A DNA stretch of 64,000 nucleotides from Erinaceus europaeus. Its lineage: Eukaryota; Chordata; Mammalia; Eulipotyphla; Erinaceidae. Shown piece after piece: positions 1 to 9,978 of the stretch. Positions within the stretch are counted from its first letter, which is position 1. The number at the start of each line of letters is the position of its first letter. The translations under genes were made by a program, and so were the position numbers. The stretch covers positions 34,749,375-34,813,374 of the forward strand of contig NC_080181.1 in the NCBI RefSeq assembly GCF_950295315.1. Reading direction: 5' to 3'. The notes below the pieces were generated by a model, which was given only the letters and a program-made list of their open reading frames with translations, was not told where the DNA came from and did not search any database.

Positions 1-436
1 TGATGATGGCCTTATAATATAGTTTGAGATCTGGGAGTGTGGTGACTCCATTTCTGTTTCTTTTCTTCAAGATGTTTTTGGCAATTCTAAGTGTTTTTTG
101 GTTCCAGTTAAATGATTGCAGATTTTGTTCTATTCTCTTAAAGAAGCTTGGTGGAACTTTGATGGTTACTGCATTAAATTTTTATATGGTTCTGGGGAGA
201 ATATTCATTTTGATGATATTTATTCTTCCAATCCATGAGCATGGGATGTCTTTCCATTTCTTAGTATCAGTTTCTATTTCCTTGAATAGTGACTCATAGT
301 TTTCAGAAGAAAAGTCTTTTGCATCTTTGGTTGGCTTTATTCCTAGGTATCTGATTGATTTTGCTGCAACAGTGAATGGGAGTGATTTCTGGGTGTCTTC
401 TTCAGATTTAGCGTTTGTATAAAGAAATGCCACTGA
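1..436 (-). mobile_element. L1 ORF2 fragment (reverse transcriptase thumb region), antisense
   Basis: Read on the minus strand this matches the other L1 ORF2 copies in the window, for example the one near 46.2-46.7 kb. The open stretch 182-433 contains the conserved block with [19 protein letters not shown], which lies just after the reverse transcriptase palm in L1 ORF2p. The element runs off the left edge of the window and resumes at 2432 after two later insertions. It is a dead fragment. Confidence 0.9.
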
Positions 437-486
437 TGGGAGTTGGGCGGTAGCTCAGTGGGTTAAGCGCAGGTGGCACAAAGCAC
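437..486 (+). mobile_element. Tailless SINE-head retropseudogene (50 nt)
   Basis: These 50 bases match only the tRNA-like head of the local SINE (compare the minus-strand SINE ending at 6231): gggagttgggcggtagc, then gggttaagcgcaggtggc. There is no SINE body and no A-rich tail. The insert was bounded by a perfect 15-bp duplication, aagaaatgccactga. The left copy is 422-436. The right copy was later split by the ERV and is now 487-492 plus 2423-2431. The intact L1 sequence near 46,617 shows the empty site. The 3' break lies in the head, near where the anticodon loop of the ancestral tRNA would be. This fits the published class of tailless retropseudogenes; the mechanism is inference. Confidence 0.8.
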
Positions 487-492
487 AAGAAA

Positions 493-857
493 TATTGGGC
501 TGGTTTCACGGGTGGTAGAGAGAGATGACCAGGGGACTCATGGCTAAGCTGGAATGCAGTATCTCTTTATTGACAAGTGGGGATGTGGTTCAACAATCTA
601 ATCTCTTATAATCACAACACAATTCTGTCCTGCATCTCTCCTGAGGCAGAAGAGTCAGGAACAAGGAAGTACGTAGGATAGGGGGAGGGGAGAAGGGAAA
701 AGTGTGAACCAGTGAGGATTAAACCAATGTCTTGGAGGCATGGGGGTTGCTTAGTTAACAGTGGTTATGTAAATAGAATACATCGTAAGTAATACAAGCG
801 AACCTAATGTGATCATCAAAACATGTCTTATAAGCAGTATTTAGAAGCATACCAACA
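493..857 (-). repeat. 3' LTR of class II-like ERV
   Basis: In element orientation it starts tgttggtatgc and ends in ccagcccaata; TG...CA has decayed at the 3' end. It contains an AATAAA signal (reverse complement near 573-578) and is related to the solo LTRs at 35783-36167, 53014-53395 and 63486-63804. Length is 365 bp. Confidence 0.8.
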
Positions 858-877
858 ATTTCCCCATTCTTTTTAAG
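858..877 (-). promoter_or_regulatory. Polypurine tract of class II-like ERV
   Basis: On the minus strand this reads cttaaaaagaatggggaaat and directly abuts the TGTTGG start of the 3' LTR. That is where plus-strand priming of reverse transcription occurs in retroviruses. Confidence 0.75.
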
Positions 878-2030
878 TAAAGGCCATAGTATCAGGAGTG
901 TGGGGTGAACAGAAAGCTGTATCGTACAGGCATTTTTAAAAGAACTTGCACAAGACATGGAGGAACAAGTAAGAGAACAGCAAGAACCAGTGTGATGCCA
1001 AGGGGAGGTCTGAGGGGGGCGTTTCGCCTCAAAGGGCAAGGCCTATCAGGCTAAAGGATGTTTCCTGCCTCTGTGGGCACCTCTTGCCTCTGGGTGTGCT
1101 TCATGCCTCAATGGGCATTTCCTACCTCTGTGGGCAGGACCTAGCAAGGAGGGAGGGGTGTCGCCTATAGAGTCCCCAAGGCTGCTGGCTGCAAAGTCCA
1201 TGGACTGCTGTGGTCAGTCTTTGAGTAATCAGCAGCGTGAAGGGAAGGAAGCTGCTGTAAAATTTTGTTAAGTGTCCAAAGGGTAAACCAGCAAGTCCAA
1301 TAGAAATGTCAGTCCAAAGTAGGCGACTAGGGGGAGAATGGCAGGGGATGAAATGCTGCTTGTCTGTCTCAATGGGGAAGGTCAGCCACTGGAATTCCAC
1401 TTTTCTGTAGAGAGTGAGCTTTGGAGTCTGTGGATATGTTTCTTTAGATGTGCCAGGTCATATAATTGTTTTGGGGGCTGCATTGTCCAGTGGTGGCCTC
1501 TTGTCCAGCTTTACCTCCAGGAAGTGCAGGGGTGCGATCACTGCATGGATGTCTGTGTATTTTAGCTCCTCTACCATCAGAGCTGAGCTGGGGATCTTGG
1601 CCATGGGGCCCAGTCCTGGCAGGGAGCCCATGGTCACTGAGGGGTCCGGGATCTGCCCAGGCATCATAGCAGGAGGGCAGGCAGGCCAGCTATGTAGAAG
1701 GTGCAGGCCGAGGCACCCCAGAGTGGGGGCCGGGATGGGCCGCAGCCCTGTTCACCATGCCTGCTGCCCTGCTCCCAGAGACTGAGCAGCGTGGAGGGAG
1801 CCCGCACCCAGCACCCCGTGTCCTGCAGCACCAAGCAGGCTCTGGTGGCAGGCGGCGGGCAGAAACCATAGTGTGGCCCAGAGCAAAATGTTCCAGAGAC
1901 AGAGAAATTGTGTTATGAAGAAAGGGTAGAGGCTTTTGGAAACCTCTTCATAAGTAGAAAGGCATGCCATAGTGGCTTTACTTATCTGGTCTCCTTTGGT
2001 CTGCTGCATGTGTGTGGAGCCGAGATTCCT

Positions 2031-2048
2031 GTCCCTGTTCAGGTGCCA
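2031..2048 (-). promoter_or_regulatory. Primer-binding site, tRNA-Lys3-like
   Basis: The minus strand reads tggcacctgaacagggac. It differs from the standard tRNA-Lys3 primer site at two of 18 positions, both transitions of the CpG-decay type. It lies seven bases after the 5' LTR end (2056 in window coordinates). Confidence 0.8.
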
Positions 2049-2055
2049 TTTTGCC

Positions 2056-2416
2056 TATTCTAGCTTCATGGGTGGGAGGGAGAGACAACCAGGGACTCAT
2101 GGCTGAGCTGGGAAGCAGTACCTCTTTATTGATGAGCGGGATGCAGTTCAACAATCTAATCTCTTATAATCACAACACAATTCTGTCCTGCATCTCTCCT
2201 GAGGCGGAAGAGTCAAGAACAAGGAAGTACATAGGATGAGGGTGGGGAGAAGGGAAAGGCATGAACCAGTGAGGATTAAACCAATGTCCCGGGGCAGGGG
2301 GGGTGCTTAGTTAACAGTGGTTATGTAAATAGAATACATTGTAAGTAATACAAGTGAACCTAATGTGATGATCAAAACAGAAGGTCTTATAAGCAGGATT
2401 TAGAAGCATACCAACA
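2056..2416 (-). repeat. 5' LTR of class II-like ERV
   Basis: A 361-bp partner of the 493-857 LTR. The two align along their whole length with scattered substitutions, for example in the poly(A) signal region and the 'gttaacagtggttatgtaaatag' block. The proviral structure is therefore intact but not very recent. Confidence 0.8.
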
Positions 2417-2431
2417 AAGAAATGCCACTGA

Positions 2432-2551
2432 ATTTTGTACATTGATTTTGTAGTCTTACACATTGCTATATTGCCTAATAACTTCCAGTAGTTTTCTACT
2501 GGAGTCTTTAGGTTTTTCTATGTAACTATCATATCATCTGAAAATAGTGTC
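2432..2551 (-). mobile_element. Continuation of the L1 ORF2 fragment
   Basis: Directly continues the L1 interrupted at 436. It covers the antisense of the YIEKP/FADD region (compare 46,625-46,745). It stops abruptly at about 2551, where an L1 3' UTR piece begins. Confidence 0.85.
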
Positions 2552-2745
2552 TTTTTAGGTTTTTCTACCTACTTTCTGCACCTATTAAATCACTGTATGC
2601 TATTATACATTTTTATTTTAATGTATATGTTTTCCCTTAACTTATGGATACATGTACACATGTGCTTTATCTCATGGGCTCTCATCTATATCTATCTAGG
2701 TTCTATCATTTTTAAAGGAAGTGTGCCACCTGAAATGGAACTAAG
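2552..2745 (-). mobile_element. L1 3' UTR piece, inverted part
   Basis: Resembles the antisense 3' UTR block at 11,440-11,570 (ggatacatgtacacatgtgc, ctaggtt, gaactacctgagatg-like). It is followed at once by a plus-strand piece of the same UTR, so the pair may be one L1 with a twin-priming inversion and some loss at the junction. Boundaries are approximate. Confidence 0.55.
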
Positions 2746-3690
2746 CATCCCTTTGTCCACAATCATTGGTAATCTCCATCAGGAACATCATAAACCCTCT
2801 TGTAGGTAACTATAAGTCACTGCCCTCCATGTAGAACAACAGTGGTAGAAATTATCCTACTCTCTGGAAGGAGGCTGGGTCAACACATTCTGCCACTTGA
2901 GGAAGACTAGTCTTGAAATGAATGCATGCCAGAATGTTCCGATTCATGGCCATGAAAAATGAACTCGAACTGACAAGGATGTAGAGTTTACATGGGCTCC
3001 TGTGTTGAATATGAATAGCCACGGGCCTAGGTCATATCAATGGGGTATACATTTCATGGTATATGTACACTTTTTCCATATTTGGGAACTTCTCTTTGCC
3101 ATGATCCAGCTTTCTAGATCTATTCTCAACTTGGACACCATCTTCCCAAAAAATGCTCTTAGCTTACTTGCACAGTAGCTGTTAGACTCATGCAAAAATT
3201 ACTAAAGTCATGGGTCCCATTGGAATGTAACTAAAATAGAATTCCTAGCTTCTTCCAACCTGAAGACCACAAATTTCATCTGCTATACTCTTACATTTAG
3301 ATTCATTATTATTAAACAATTTGCTATTTTTATATCTCTATGCTTTTCATCTACCAGGTTGCAGATGCTATCATGATGCCAATCTGACTTCCCTGAGCAG
3401 ACAACCTCAGAAATGTGTCCTGGAAACCCACCTTTCCAAAGTCCTGCCCTACTAGGGAGATATAGAAATGGGCTGGATATATGAATTGACCTGTAAACTC
3501 TCATGCCCAGTAGAGAAGAAATTACAGAAGCCAGACCTTCCAACTTCTGCTCCCTATCAAGATCTTTGGTCAATACTCCCAGAGTGATAAAGAATAGGGA
3601 ATCTTCCAATGGAGAGGAGTGAATATGAAACTCTGGTGGTGGGAATTGTACCCCTCTTATCTCACAATCTTTGTAATCATTATTTTTTGT
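2746..3690 (+). mobile_element. L1 3' UTR (5'-truncated L1), sense
   Basis: Follows the standard order of the local L1 3' UTR. It opens with a 'ccatcattggtcatctccatcagg' type block and passes 'gtagaacaacagtggtag'. Near 3350 comes 'caccaggttgcagatgctatcatgatgcc'. It ends with 'ctctggtggtgggaattgtacccctcttat' and an AT-rich tail at 3680-3700. Many differences from the young copies indicate an older insertion. Confidence 0.75.
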
Positions 3691-4352
3691 TTATTTAATT
3701 TTTTAAATTGTATTAGTGAATTAATATTTACAAAATTCTATGTGAACTGGTATAATTTCATACTATTCCCACCACCAGGAATCTGGATTCCGAAACTCCC
3801 CATTGAAAGCCCCACATTTCTCATCAGGTTGTAGACATGAGCCAACCATTATCTCTACAACTGTCTGCATTTGTACATAATTGCCCCCTTTTTATTCCAG
3901 GTACAGTCTTCTCTGCCTCTCCAAGCCACTCAGTGACACCATTACTACATCCAAATGTCCCTCCCTTTTTCCTCTTCTCTCTCTGGGTGCTGATGGAGCT
4001 AGAGTTCAGAGCCCTCTTCCCCTATTCCCGTTATCACATCTCCCTTACTGGGAGTATGGATAAAGATAGTTTTTAGGGTGAAGAAGGCAGAAGTTCTGTC
4101 TTCTGTAACTGCTTCTCCACTGGAACTAGGCATTGACAAATTTATCAGTAGCCCCAGCCTGTTTCTATCTTTCCCTAGTGGGCTAGAGCTCTGGAGAGGT
4201 GAGTTTAAAGGACAAACTGGTGAAGTTGTCTACCTAGTGAAGTCAGGATGGAATCATGGTAGCATCTGTAACTTGGCGTCTGGAAGGTGGCAGGTCATAA
4301 AGTGAGACAGAATGGTTAATAACAGGAACAAAACAGTAGGAACAGAGCAGAT
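3691..4352 (-). mobile_element. Older L1 3' UTR, antisense, part 1
   Basis: Antisense order of the L1 3' UTR: AT tail, then 'tattcccaccaccagg', 'ctgggagtatgga', 'gaagaaggcagaagttctg', and 'cccagcctgtttctatctttccctag'. It carries an extra block at about 3830-3990 absent from the young copies but shared in inverse at about 55.85-56.0 kb, so it belongs to an older L1 subfamily. Confidence 0.65.
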
Positions 4353-4426
4353 AACATTAGGGATCTTAGAGCTCCAGTGGCGCAATCGGTTAGCACACGG
4401 CACTTATACAACATTAGGGATCTTAG
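4353..4426 (+). mobile_element. Tailless tRNA-Ile(UAU) 5'-half retropseudogene with its duplications
   Basis: A 40-nt insert (4370-4409) contains gctccagtggcgcaatcggt then tagcacacggcacttata. That is the 5' half of tRNA-Ile(UAU), from base 1 through the D arm and anticodon stem, ending in the anticodon loop just after the UAU anticodon. It is flanked by the perfect 17-bp duplication aacattagggatcttag (4353-4369 and 4410-4426). There is no 3' half, no CCA and no A-tail, so this is a retroposed fragment and not a tRNA gene. Duplications of this length are the mark of L1-type target-primed integration. It lies in an old antisense L1 3' UTR. Confidence 0.85.
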
Positions 4427-5937
4427 GGTGAAAAAAGCTAGGAAGTCCATCTCAGGCATGTTTCTAGGGGCCCACAACTATGGTAGTTTTGCTTGAGTTT
4501 AAGAGCCAACATGATGTTGGATAAAAATAATGTCTGGGAAAATGGTGTCTGAGTAGAGAAAAGAGCTAGAAAGTTGGATTATGTAGTATCTCCAATTCTT
4601 GAAAAAATTCTGTGGATATAGTTAGCTATTTACCTCCATACAGCTGACCCAGGGCCCACATGTATATTTATAGCTTGCACTAGAACTTGTGTAACTGCTG
4701 AGTCCCTATTGACCTGAGCTCATAGCTCATGGTCAGAGTTGGGAACATTGTAGGCTGCACTCATTTCAGGACTAGTCTTCCTTGAGTGATAGGAAAGGAT
4801 ACTCCAACTTCCCTTTATAAACTGGGGCAATCTCTATCATCACTGATTTATGGTGAGGGCATGGTCCTAGGAAGACCCACAAGAGGGCTTATAATGATGT
4901 TCCTCATGGAAGTGACCAGTCGTGATGCAGAGAGGGATCATTTAGAGGCCTAAGCCCAACTAATTTGTGTGAGAATTTAAGGGTTCACTGACTAGAGCCC
5001 TAGATGATGAGGTGTTGTGATATTAACCAAAAGGGTTATTATTAAGTAAGTCAGTTTCTCTTATTGAACATTTGTAGTCCTCTATTTATCTGATTAACTT
5101 AGACTTTCTTCCAGTTATTCAAACTTTGAGTGTCATATGTTCAACCCAACCTGAATTAGTTCTTATGCATCTGTCTTCTTTGGGCTTTTCTGCTAGATTT
5201 CCAAACTAATTTGGTCTAAGTCTAATTGATCAGAGAATTTATGATGCCTTCTTTAGGCACTTCAACTAGGATTACAAGTTTATTAGGTGTAAGAATAATA
5301 ACCAAAGACTTTTGAGTACTGTTACTTTGAAGTATATAATTTCCCTTTGCTTATGGATACATGTACACCTGTAGCAGTACTGTAAACCCTAGTCTATATC
5401 TAGTATCTGTAACTTTATTAAATGATGTGTCATGTAATGTGAATGTAGGTAGTCTTGTTTGTTAGGAAAGATCTTACCAGGTTTGAAGAGTTGCAATACT
5501 GCATCTTAAGCTTGGTATCTCTATTGTTACATTCTGAATACACAGTAAGAATTCAGTAGTGCCATAATGTAGGATGGCAGCACCAGTAGCTATTTGGTTG
5601 AAGTCAGCTGAGGTAGCATGGCTATAAGGAATTATAGAGAAGAAATACCAAGAAGTATGGGCATACTCCTAGAGCTTCCAAGACTAGCAGAAATGAGGAT
5701 GTTATAGACAATGTAAGGGGTTTCTTGTAGTCTTAGAAAAAAATTTGGAATATCAATAATTATCATAACCAGGTTAGTTGATGGTTTGTTTTCTATGATA
5801 ACCCATTGGTGAGTATCTATAGTAATATACTTGATCTCACTATGCTGTGCCTTTTTAGTGGTATCTAAACATCTTTGTATTTCAGATAATGACAGGGCCA
5901 AATGGCCTTGATCTGTCTGGCCTAAAGTTGTAGTTGA
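4427..5937 (-). mobile_element. Older L1 3' UTR, antisense, part 2
   Basis: Continues the old antisense L1. Blocks align with 56.02-56.87 kb: 'gagagggatcatttagaggcctaagcccaa', 'ctagagccctagatgatgaggtg', then near 5350 'gcttatggatacatgtacac' and 'aaagatcttaccag'. No coding frame. The right part (5780-5937) is too diverged to assign firmly. Confidence 0.6.
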
Positions 5938-5949
5938 CTTAGATTTTTA

Positions 5950-6231
5950 AAAAATATTTATTTATTTATTCCTTTTTGTTGCCCTTGATGCTTTATTAAA
6001 GTAGTTATTATTGTTGTTATTGATGTCATTGTTGTTGGATAAGAGAGAAATGGAGAGAGGAGGGGAAGACAGAGAAGGAGAGAGAAAAATAAACACCGGC
6101 AGACCTGCTTAATCACCTGTGAAGTGACTCCCCTGAAGATGGGGAGCCAGGGACACTAACCGGGATCTTTACACTGGTCCATGTGCTCTGCAGCATGTGC
6201 GCTTAACCCGCTGTGCTTCCGCCTGACTCCC
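5950..6231 (-). mobile_element. Full-length tRNA-derived SINE, antisense
   Basis: On the minus strand it begins gggagtcaggcggaagcacagcggg, followed by a tRNA-like head, box B-like ggatcccggtt, the 'gtgaagcag' block, the pyrimidine-rich tract, a region of aac/aat triplets and an A-rich tail. It is flanked by a near-perfect duplication of gacttrgatttttaaaaa (from 5936 and from 6232). It is the longest SINE family here; a second copy is at 59.5 kb. Confidence 0.9.
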
Positions 6232-6262
6232 GACTTGGATTTTTAAAAAAAAATTTGGGGGG

Positions 6263-9200
6263 GTAATTAATGTTTCACAGGAGTGAAGTAGTATCTTTAT
6301 TTATTTATTTATTTACTATCTTTATTAACATTATTTGCATTTCTCTGACAATCAATGACTTGGAGCATTTTTTTCATTTCTAGGCCTTTTGGATCTCTTC
6401 TGTGGTGAATATTTTGTCCATGTCCTCCACCCATTTTGGAGGGTACTTGTTTTCTTGTTGTTGAGAATGGCAAGCTGTTTATATATTTTGGTTATTAGCC
6501 TCTTGTCTGATGTATGCGATGTAAAGATCTTCTCCCATTCAGTGAGGGATCTCTTGGTCTGGGTAGTGGTTTCTGTTGCTGTGAAGAAGCTTTTTAATTT
6601 GATGTAGTCCCATAGGTTTATACTTGCCTTAGTCCTCTTTGTAATTAGATTCATTTCAATGAAGATGTCTTTAAAATTTATGCGGAAAAGAGTTCGGCCA
6701 ATATTTTCCTCTAGTATTTGACAGTTTTTGGTCTAACATCCAAGTCCTTGACCCACTTGGAATTTGCTTTTGTATTTGGTGAAATATAGTGGTTCAGTTT
6801 CATTCTTCTGCATGTTTCAACCCATTTTCTCCAATACCGTTTGTTGAAGAGATTATGCTTCAACATTTAATAGTCTTTACACCTTTGTCAAAGTTTAGAT
6901 GTCCATAGGTGTGGGGGCTCTCAATTATATTCTACTGGTCAGTGTGTCTATTCATGTTCCAGTACCAAGCAGTTTTGATTACCATGGCCCTATAATACAA
7001 TTTGAGATCTGGGAGTCTGAAGCCTCCAGGTCTGTTCTTTCTTCTCAAGATTCTTTTGGAAATTCTAGGTCTTTTCTGGATACAGATAAACATTTGTAGC
7101 ATTTTTTCTATTCTCTTAAAAACTGTGGTTGGGATATTGATAGTGATAGCATTAAATTTGTAGATGGATGTCAGTAGTATATGCATTTCGATGCTGTTAA
7201 TTCTTCCAACCCATGAAAACGGAGTATCTTTCCACTTCTTTGTGTTTTTTTCAATTTCCTTGATTAGTGACTCATAATTTTCAGTATGCAAGTTTTTCAC
7301 ACCTTTGATTAGGTTTACTGCTAGATATTTTATTTTTTTGTTGCCATAGCAAAATGAATTGACTTCTATATTTCAACTTCTCCTTAGTGTTTGCATAGGG
7401 GAATGCCACTGACTTTTGAATGTTAATTTTGTAGCCTGACACCTTATTGTATTGCCTGATGATTTTCAAAAGTTCCTTCCTAGATTCCTTAGGTTTTTCT
7501 ATGTATACTATCATATCATCTGCAAATACGGAGAGTTTAAATTTTTCTCTTACAATCTGTATCCCTTTAATTCCTTGATCCTGCCTGACTGCTATGGCAA
7601 GAAATTTTAACACTATGTTGAATAATAACGGTGATAGTGGGCAGCACTGTCTAACACCTGATTTGAGGGGAAATGCTTCCGCTTTTTCACCATTGAGTAT
7701 GATGTTGACTGTGGGTGTGCTATATACAGCCTGCACTATCTTCAGGAATTATCCATCTATTCCCATTTTTTGTAGTATTTTGATCATAAATGGATGTTGT
7801 ATTTTGTCAAAGGCTTTCTCTGCATCTATTTATATGACCATGTGGTTTTGAGTCTTGCTTTTGTTGTTGTGGATCACGTTTATTCATTTATTTTTATTAA
7901 ATAAACCCTGCATGACTGGGATAAACCCTACGTGGTCATTATGAACAATTTTTTAGTAGACTGCTGTATCCAGTTGGCTAGAATTTTGTTCAATATTTTA
8001 GCATTTATGTTCATAAGAGATATTGGAATGTAGTTTTCTTTTTTGGTTGTGTGCCTGTCTTGGTATCAAAGTGAAGTTGGCTTCATAGAAGCTGGAAGGG
8101 CGTATTCTAGTGTCTTCAATCTTCTGGAAAACTTTTAAAAGTAGAAGTATTAGTTCTTCTTTGAAGGTTTTGTAGAATTCATTTGTAAAACCATCTGGTC
8201 CATTACTTTTATTTCTGGGAAGGTTTTTTTGATAACTATTTCAATTTTATTAGCTGTGATGGGCCTGTTCATGTTATCTTTTTACTTAATTTTGGAAATT
8301 TGTAGGTATCTAGGAAATTGTCCATTTCTTCCAGGTTGTCTAGCTTGGTGGCATATAGTTGTTCATAGAAGTCTTGCATGATATGTTGAATTTCTGCAGT
8401 TTCTATTGTGATAGCTTCTCTTTCATTTATGATCTGATTTATTTGAGTATTCTCCCTTTTTTGTTTTGTGAGTCTGGCTAAATGTTTGTCAATTTTGTTC
8501 ACTCTTTCGTAGAACCAACATTTACTTTCATTGATATTTTCATTGGTTTTCTTATTTTCAATGTTATTGATTTATGCCCTAACTTTAGTTATTTCTGTCC
8601 TTCTGGTTGCTTTAGGGTTCCTTTGATCTTCTTCTAGGTCTTTAAGATTTGCAATTAGGCTGTTTATTTGTGCTTTTTCTTGTTTCCTAATGTGTGTTTG
8701 TATGGCTATGAACTTCCCTCTCAGTACTTCCTTAGCTGTGTCCCAAATAATTTGATAGCTTGTGTCTTAATTTTCATTGAACTCTCAAAACATCGTGATT
8801 TCTTCATTTCCTCTCTAACCCAGTAGTTGTTAAGTGTGTACTTTGAGCTTCCAAATTTTGGGACTATTACTAATCTTTTGTTGATTGGTAAGAGTTAGTT
8901 TCATTCCACTGTGGTCTCAAAATCAGCTTGGGATGATTGCAATGCTCTTGAATTTGCTGATGCTGTCTTTGTGGCCTAACATATGGTTTATCCTTTAGAA
9001 TGACCCATGTGGACTTGAGAAAAATGTGTATTCCAGTTTCTTGGGGTGAATGACACAGAAAATGTCCAATAATTCTAGCTTATCTATCTTTTTATTTAGC
9101 TCCCTCATGTCTTTATTGATTTTCTGCCTGGATGATCTGTCAAGTTGAGAGAGTGGAGTGCTGAAATCCCGTACTATGACTGTGTTGCTGTTAATATATT

Positions 9201-9588
9201 GCTGCAGCTCTTTCAGCAGATGTTTGATGTATTTTGATGGCTTCTCATTGGGTGCATAGATGTTAATAATTGTTAAGTCCTCATGATCCACTGAGCATTA
9301 AGTAGTGTCCATCCCTATCTTTCTTAATTTTACGGATATTAAAGTCTGTCATCTCATATATGAGAATAAATGTTTCTGCTCTTTTTTGTGGGCCATTGGC
9401 TTGTATGATGTTTTGCATCCTTTCACTTTCAGTCTGTATTTGTCTTGTTGAGTTGGGTGGGTTTCCCGTAGACAGCATATTGTTGCACTGTGTTTTCTGA
9501 TCCATCTTCTTACTCTATGCCTTTTAATAGTTGAATTCAGGCCATTGACATTTATTGATATCAAAGATTGAAGACGTTTTAATGCCAT
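6263..9588 (-). pseudogene. L1 'A' ORF2, decayed, antisense
   Basis: The oldest of the three nested L1s. The ORF2 start is visible on the minus strand at 9586-9588, beginning MALKRLQSLISINVNGLNS, the usual L1 ORF2 start. Endonuclease fragments follow (9588-8995), then a reverse transcriptase fragment at 7736-7281 with the [12 protein letters not shown] catalytic motif, then post-RT fragments to 6352. Frames are broken many times. The 3' end of ORF2 and the 3' UTR are missing; the copy stops at about 6263 just outside the SINE at 5950-6231. Confidence 0.9.
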
Positions 9589-9950
9589 TCTTGTAGATTT
9601 TAAGAATATTCTGATGGACTATTTATGGTGATCTGACTGTTTATAGGACAACTTTCAGAACTACTTTCAGAGCAGGCTTGTTAATAGTTGATTCTTTCAA
9701 CTATTGCTTGTCTGAGAAGATTTTTATAGCTCCATCTAGTCTGAATGACAGTTTAGCAGGTTACACTAATCTAGGTTGAAATCCTTTCTCATTAAGCATT
9801 TGATAAATATCTTGCCATTCTCTTCCAGCCTGTAGTGTTTGTATGGAGATGTCTGCTGCTAATCTTATGGGTTGTTATCTGTAGGTGACTGTCTGGTTTT
9901 CTCTTGCAGCCTTCAGGATACTTTTCTTATCCATATTCCTTTTTTTATGA
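9589..9950 (-). pseudogene. L1 'A' ORF1 3' part, antisense
   Basis: Upstream (in element sense) of the ORF2 start at 9588 lies the C-terminal coding part of ORF1, recognisable by comparison with 50.64-50.88 kb and 38.2-38.5 kb. It is cut at about 9950 by insertion of L1 'B' and resumes at about 13,650. Confidence 0.75.
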
Positions 9951-9978
9951 GGAAACATAAAGAGAATTTTGTTTGCAT

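Larger units (their letters stand above)
493..2416 (-). mobile_element. Non-autonomous class II-like endogenous retrovirus, antisense
   Basis: A complete 1.92-kb provirus-like element. It has two similar LTRs (493-857 and 2056-2416), a primer-binding site next to the 5' LTR and a purine tract next to the 3' LTR. The 6-bp target duplication AAGAAA occurs at 487-492 and 2417-2422. Six-base duplications and a tRNA-Lys primer site are usual for class II (betaretrovirus/ERVK-type) elements. The 1.2-kb interior shows no pol motif on either strand, so it must have moved with enzymes supplied in trans. The interior around 1030-1140 has imperfect repeats of a 'tgcctctgtgggca' type unit. It sits inside L1 ORF2, in the same orientation as the L1. 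Confidence 0.8.

Noticed and set aside
1414..1785. A 123-codon open frame and overlapping frames on both strands
   Set aside because: They lie in the GC-rich interior of the non-autonomous ERV, overlap on both strands and show no domain; a chance result of composition. The antisense 1458-1667 frame might be a gag trace, but I cannot support it.
4371..4409. A tRNA-Ile gene
   Set aside because: Only the 5' half exists; the anticodon loop is directly followed by the target duplication, so there is no T arm or acceptor 3' strand.
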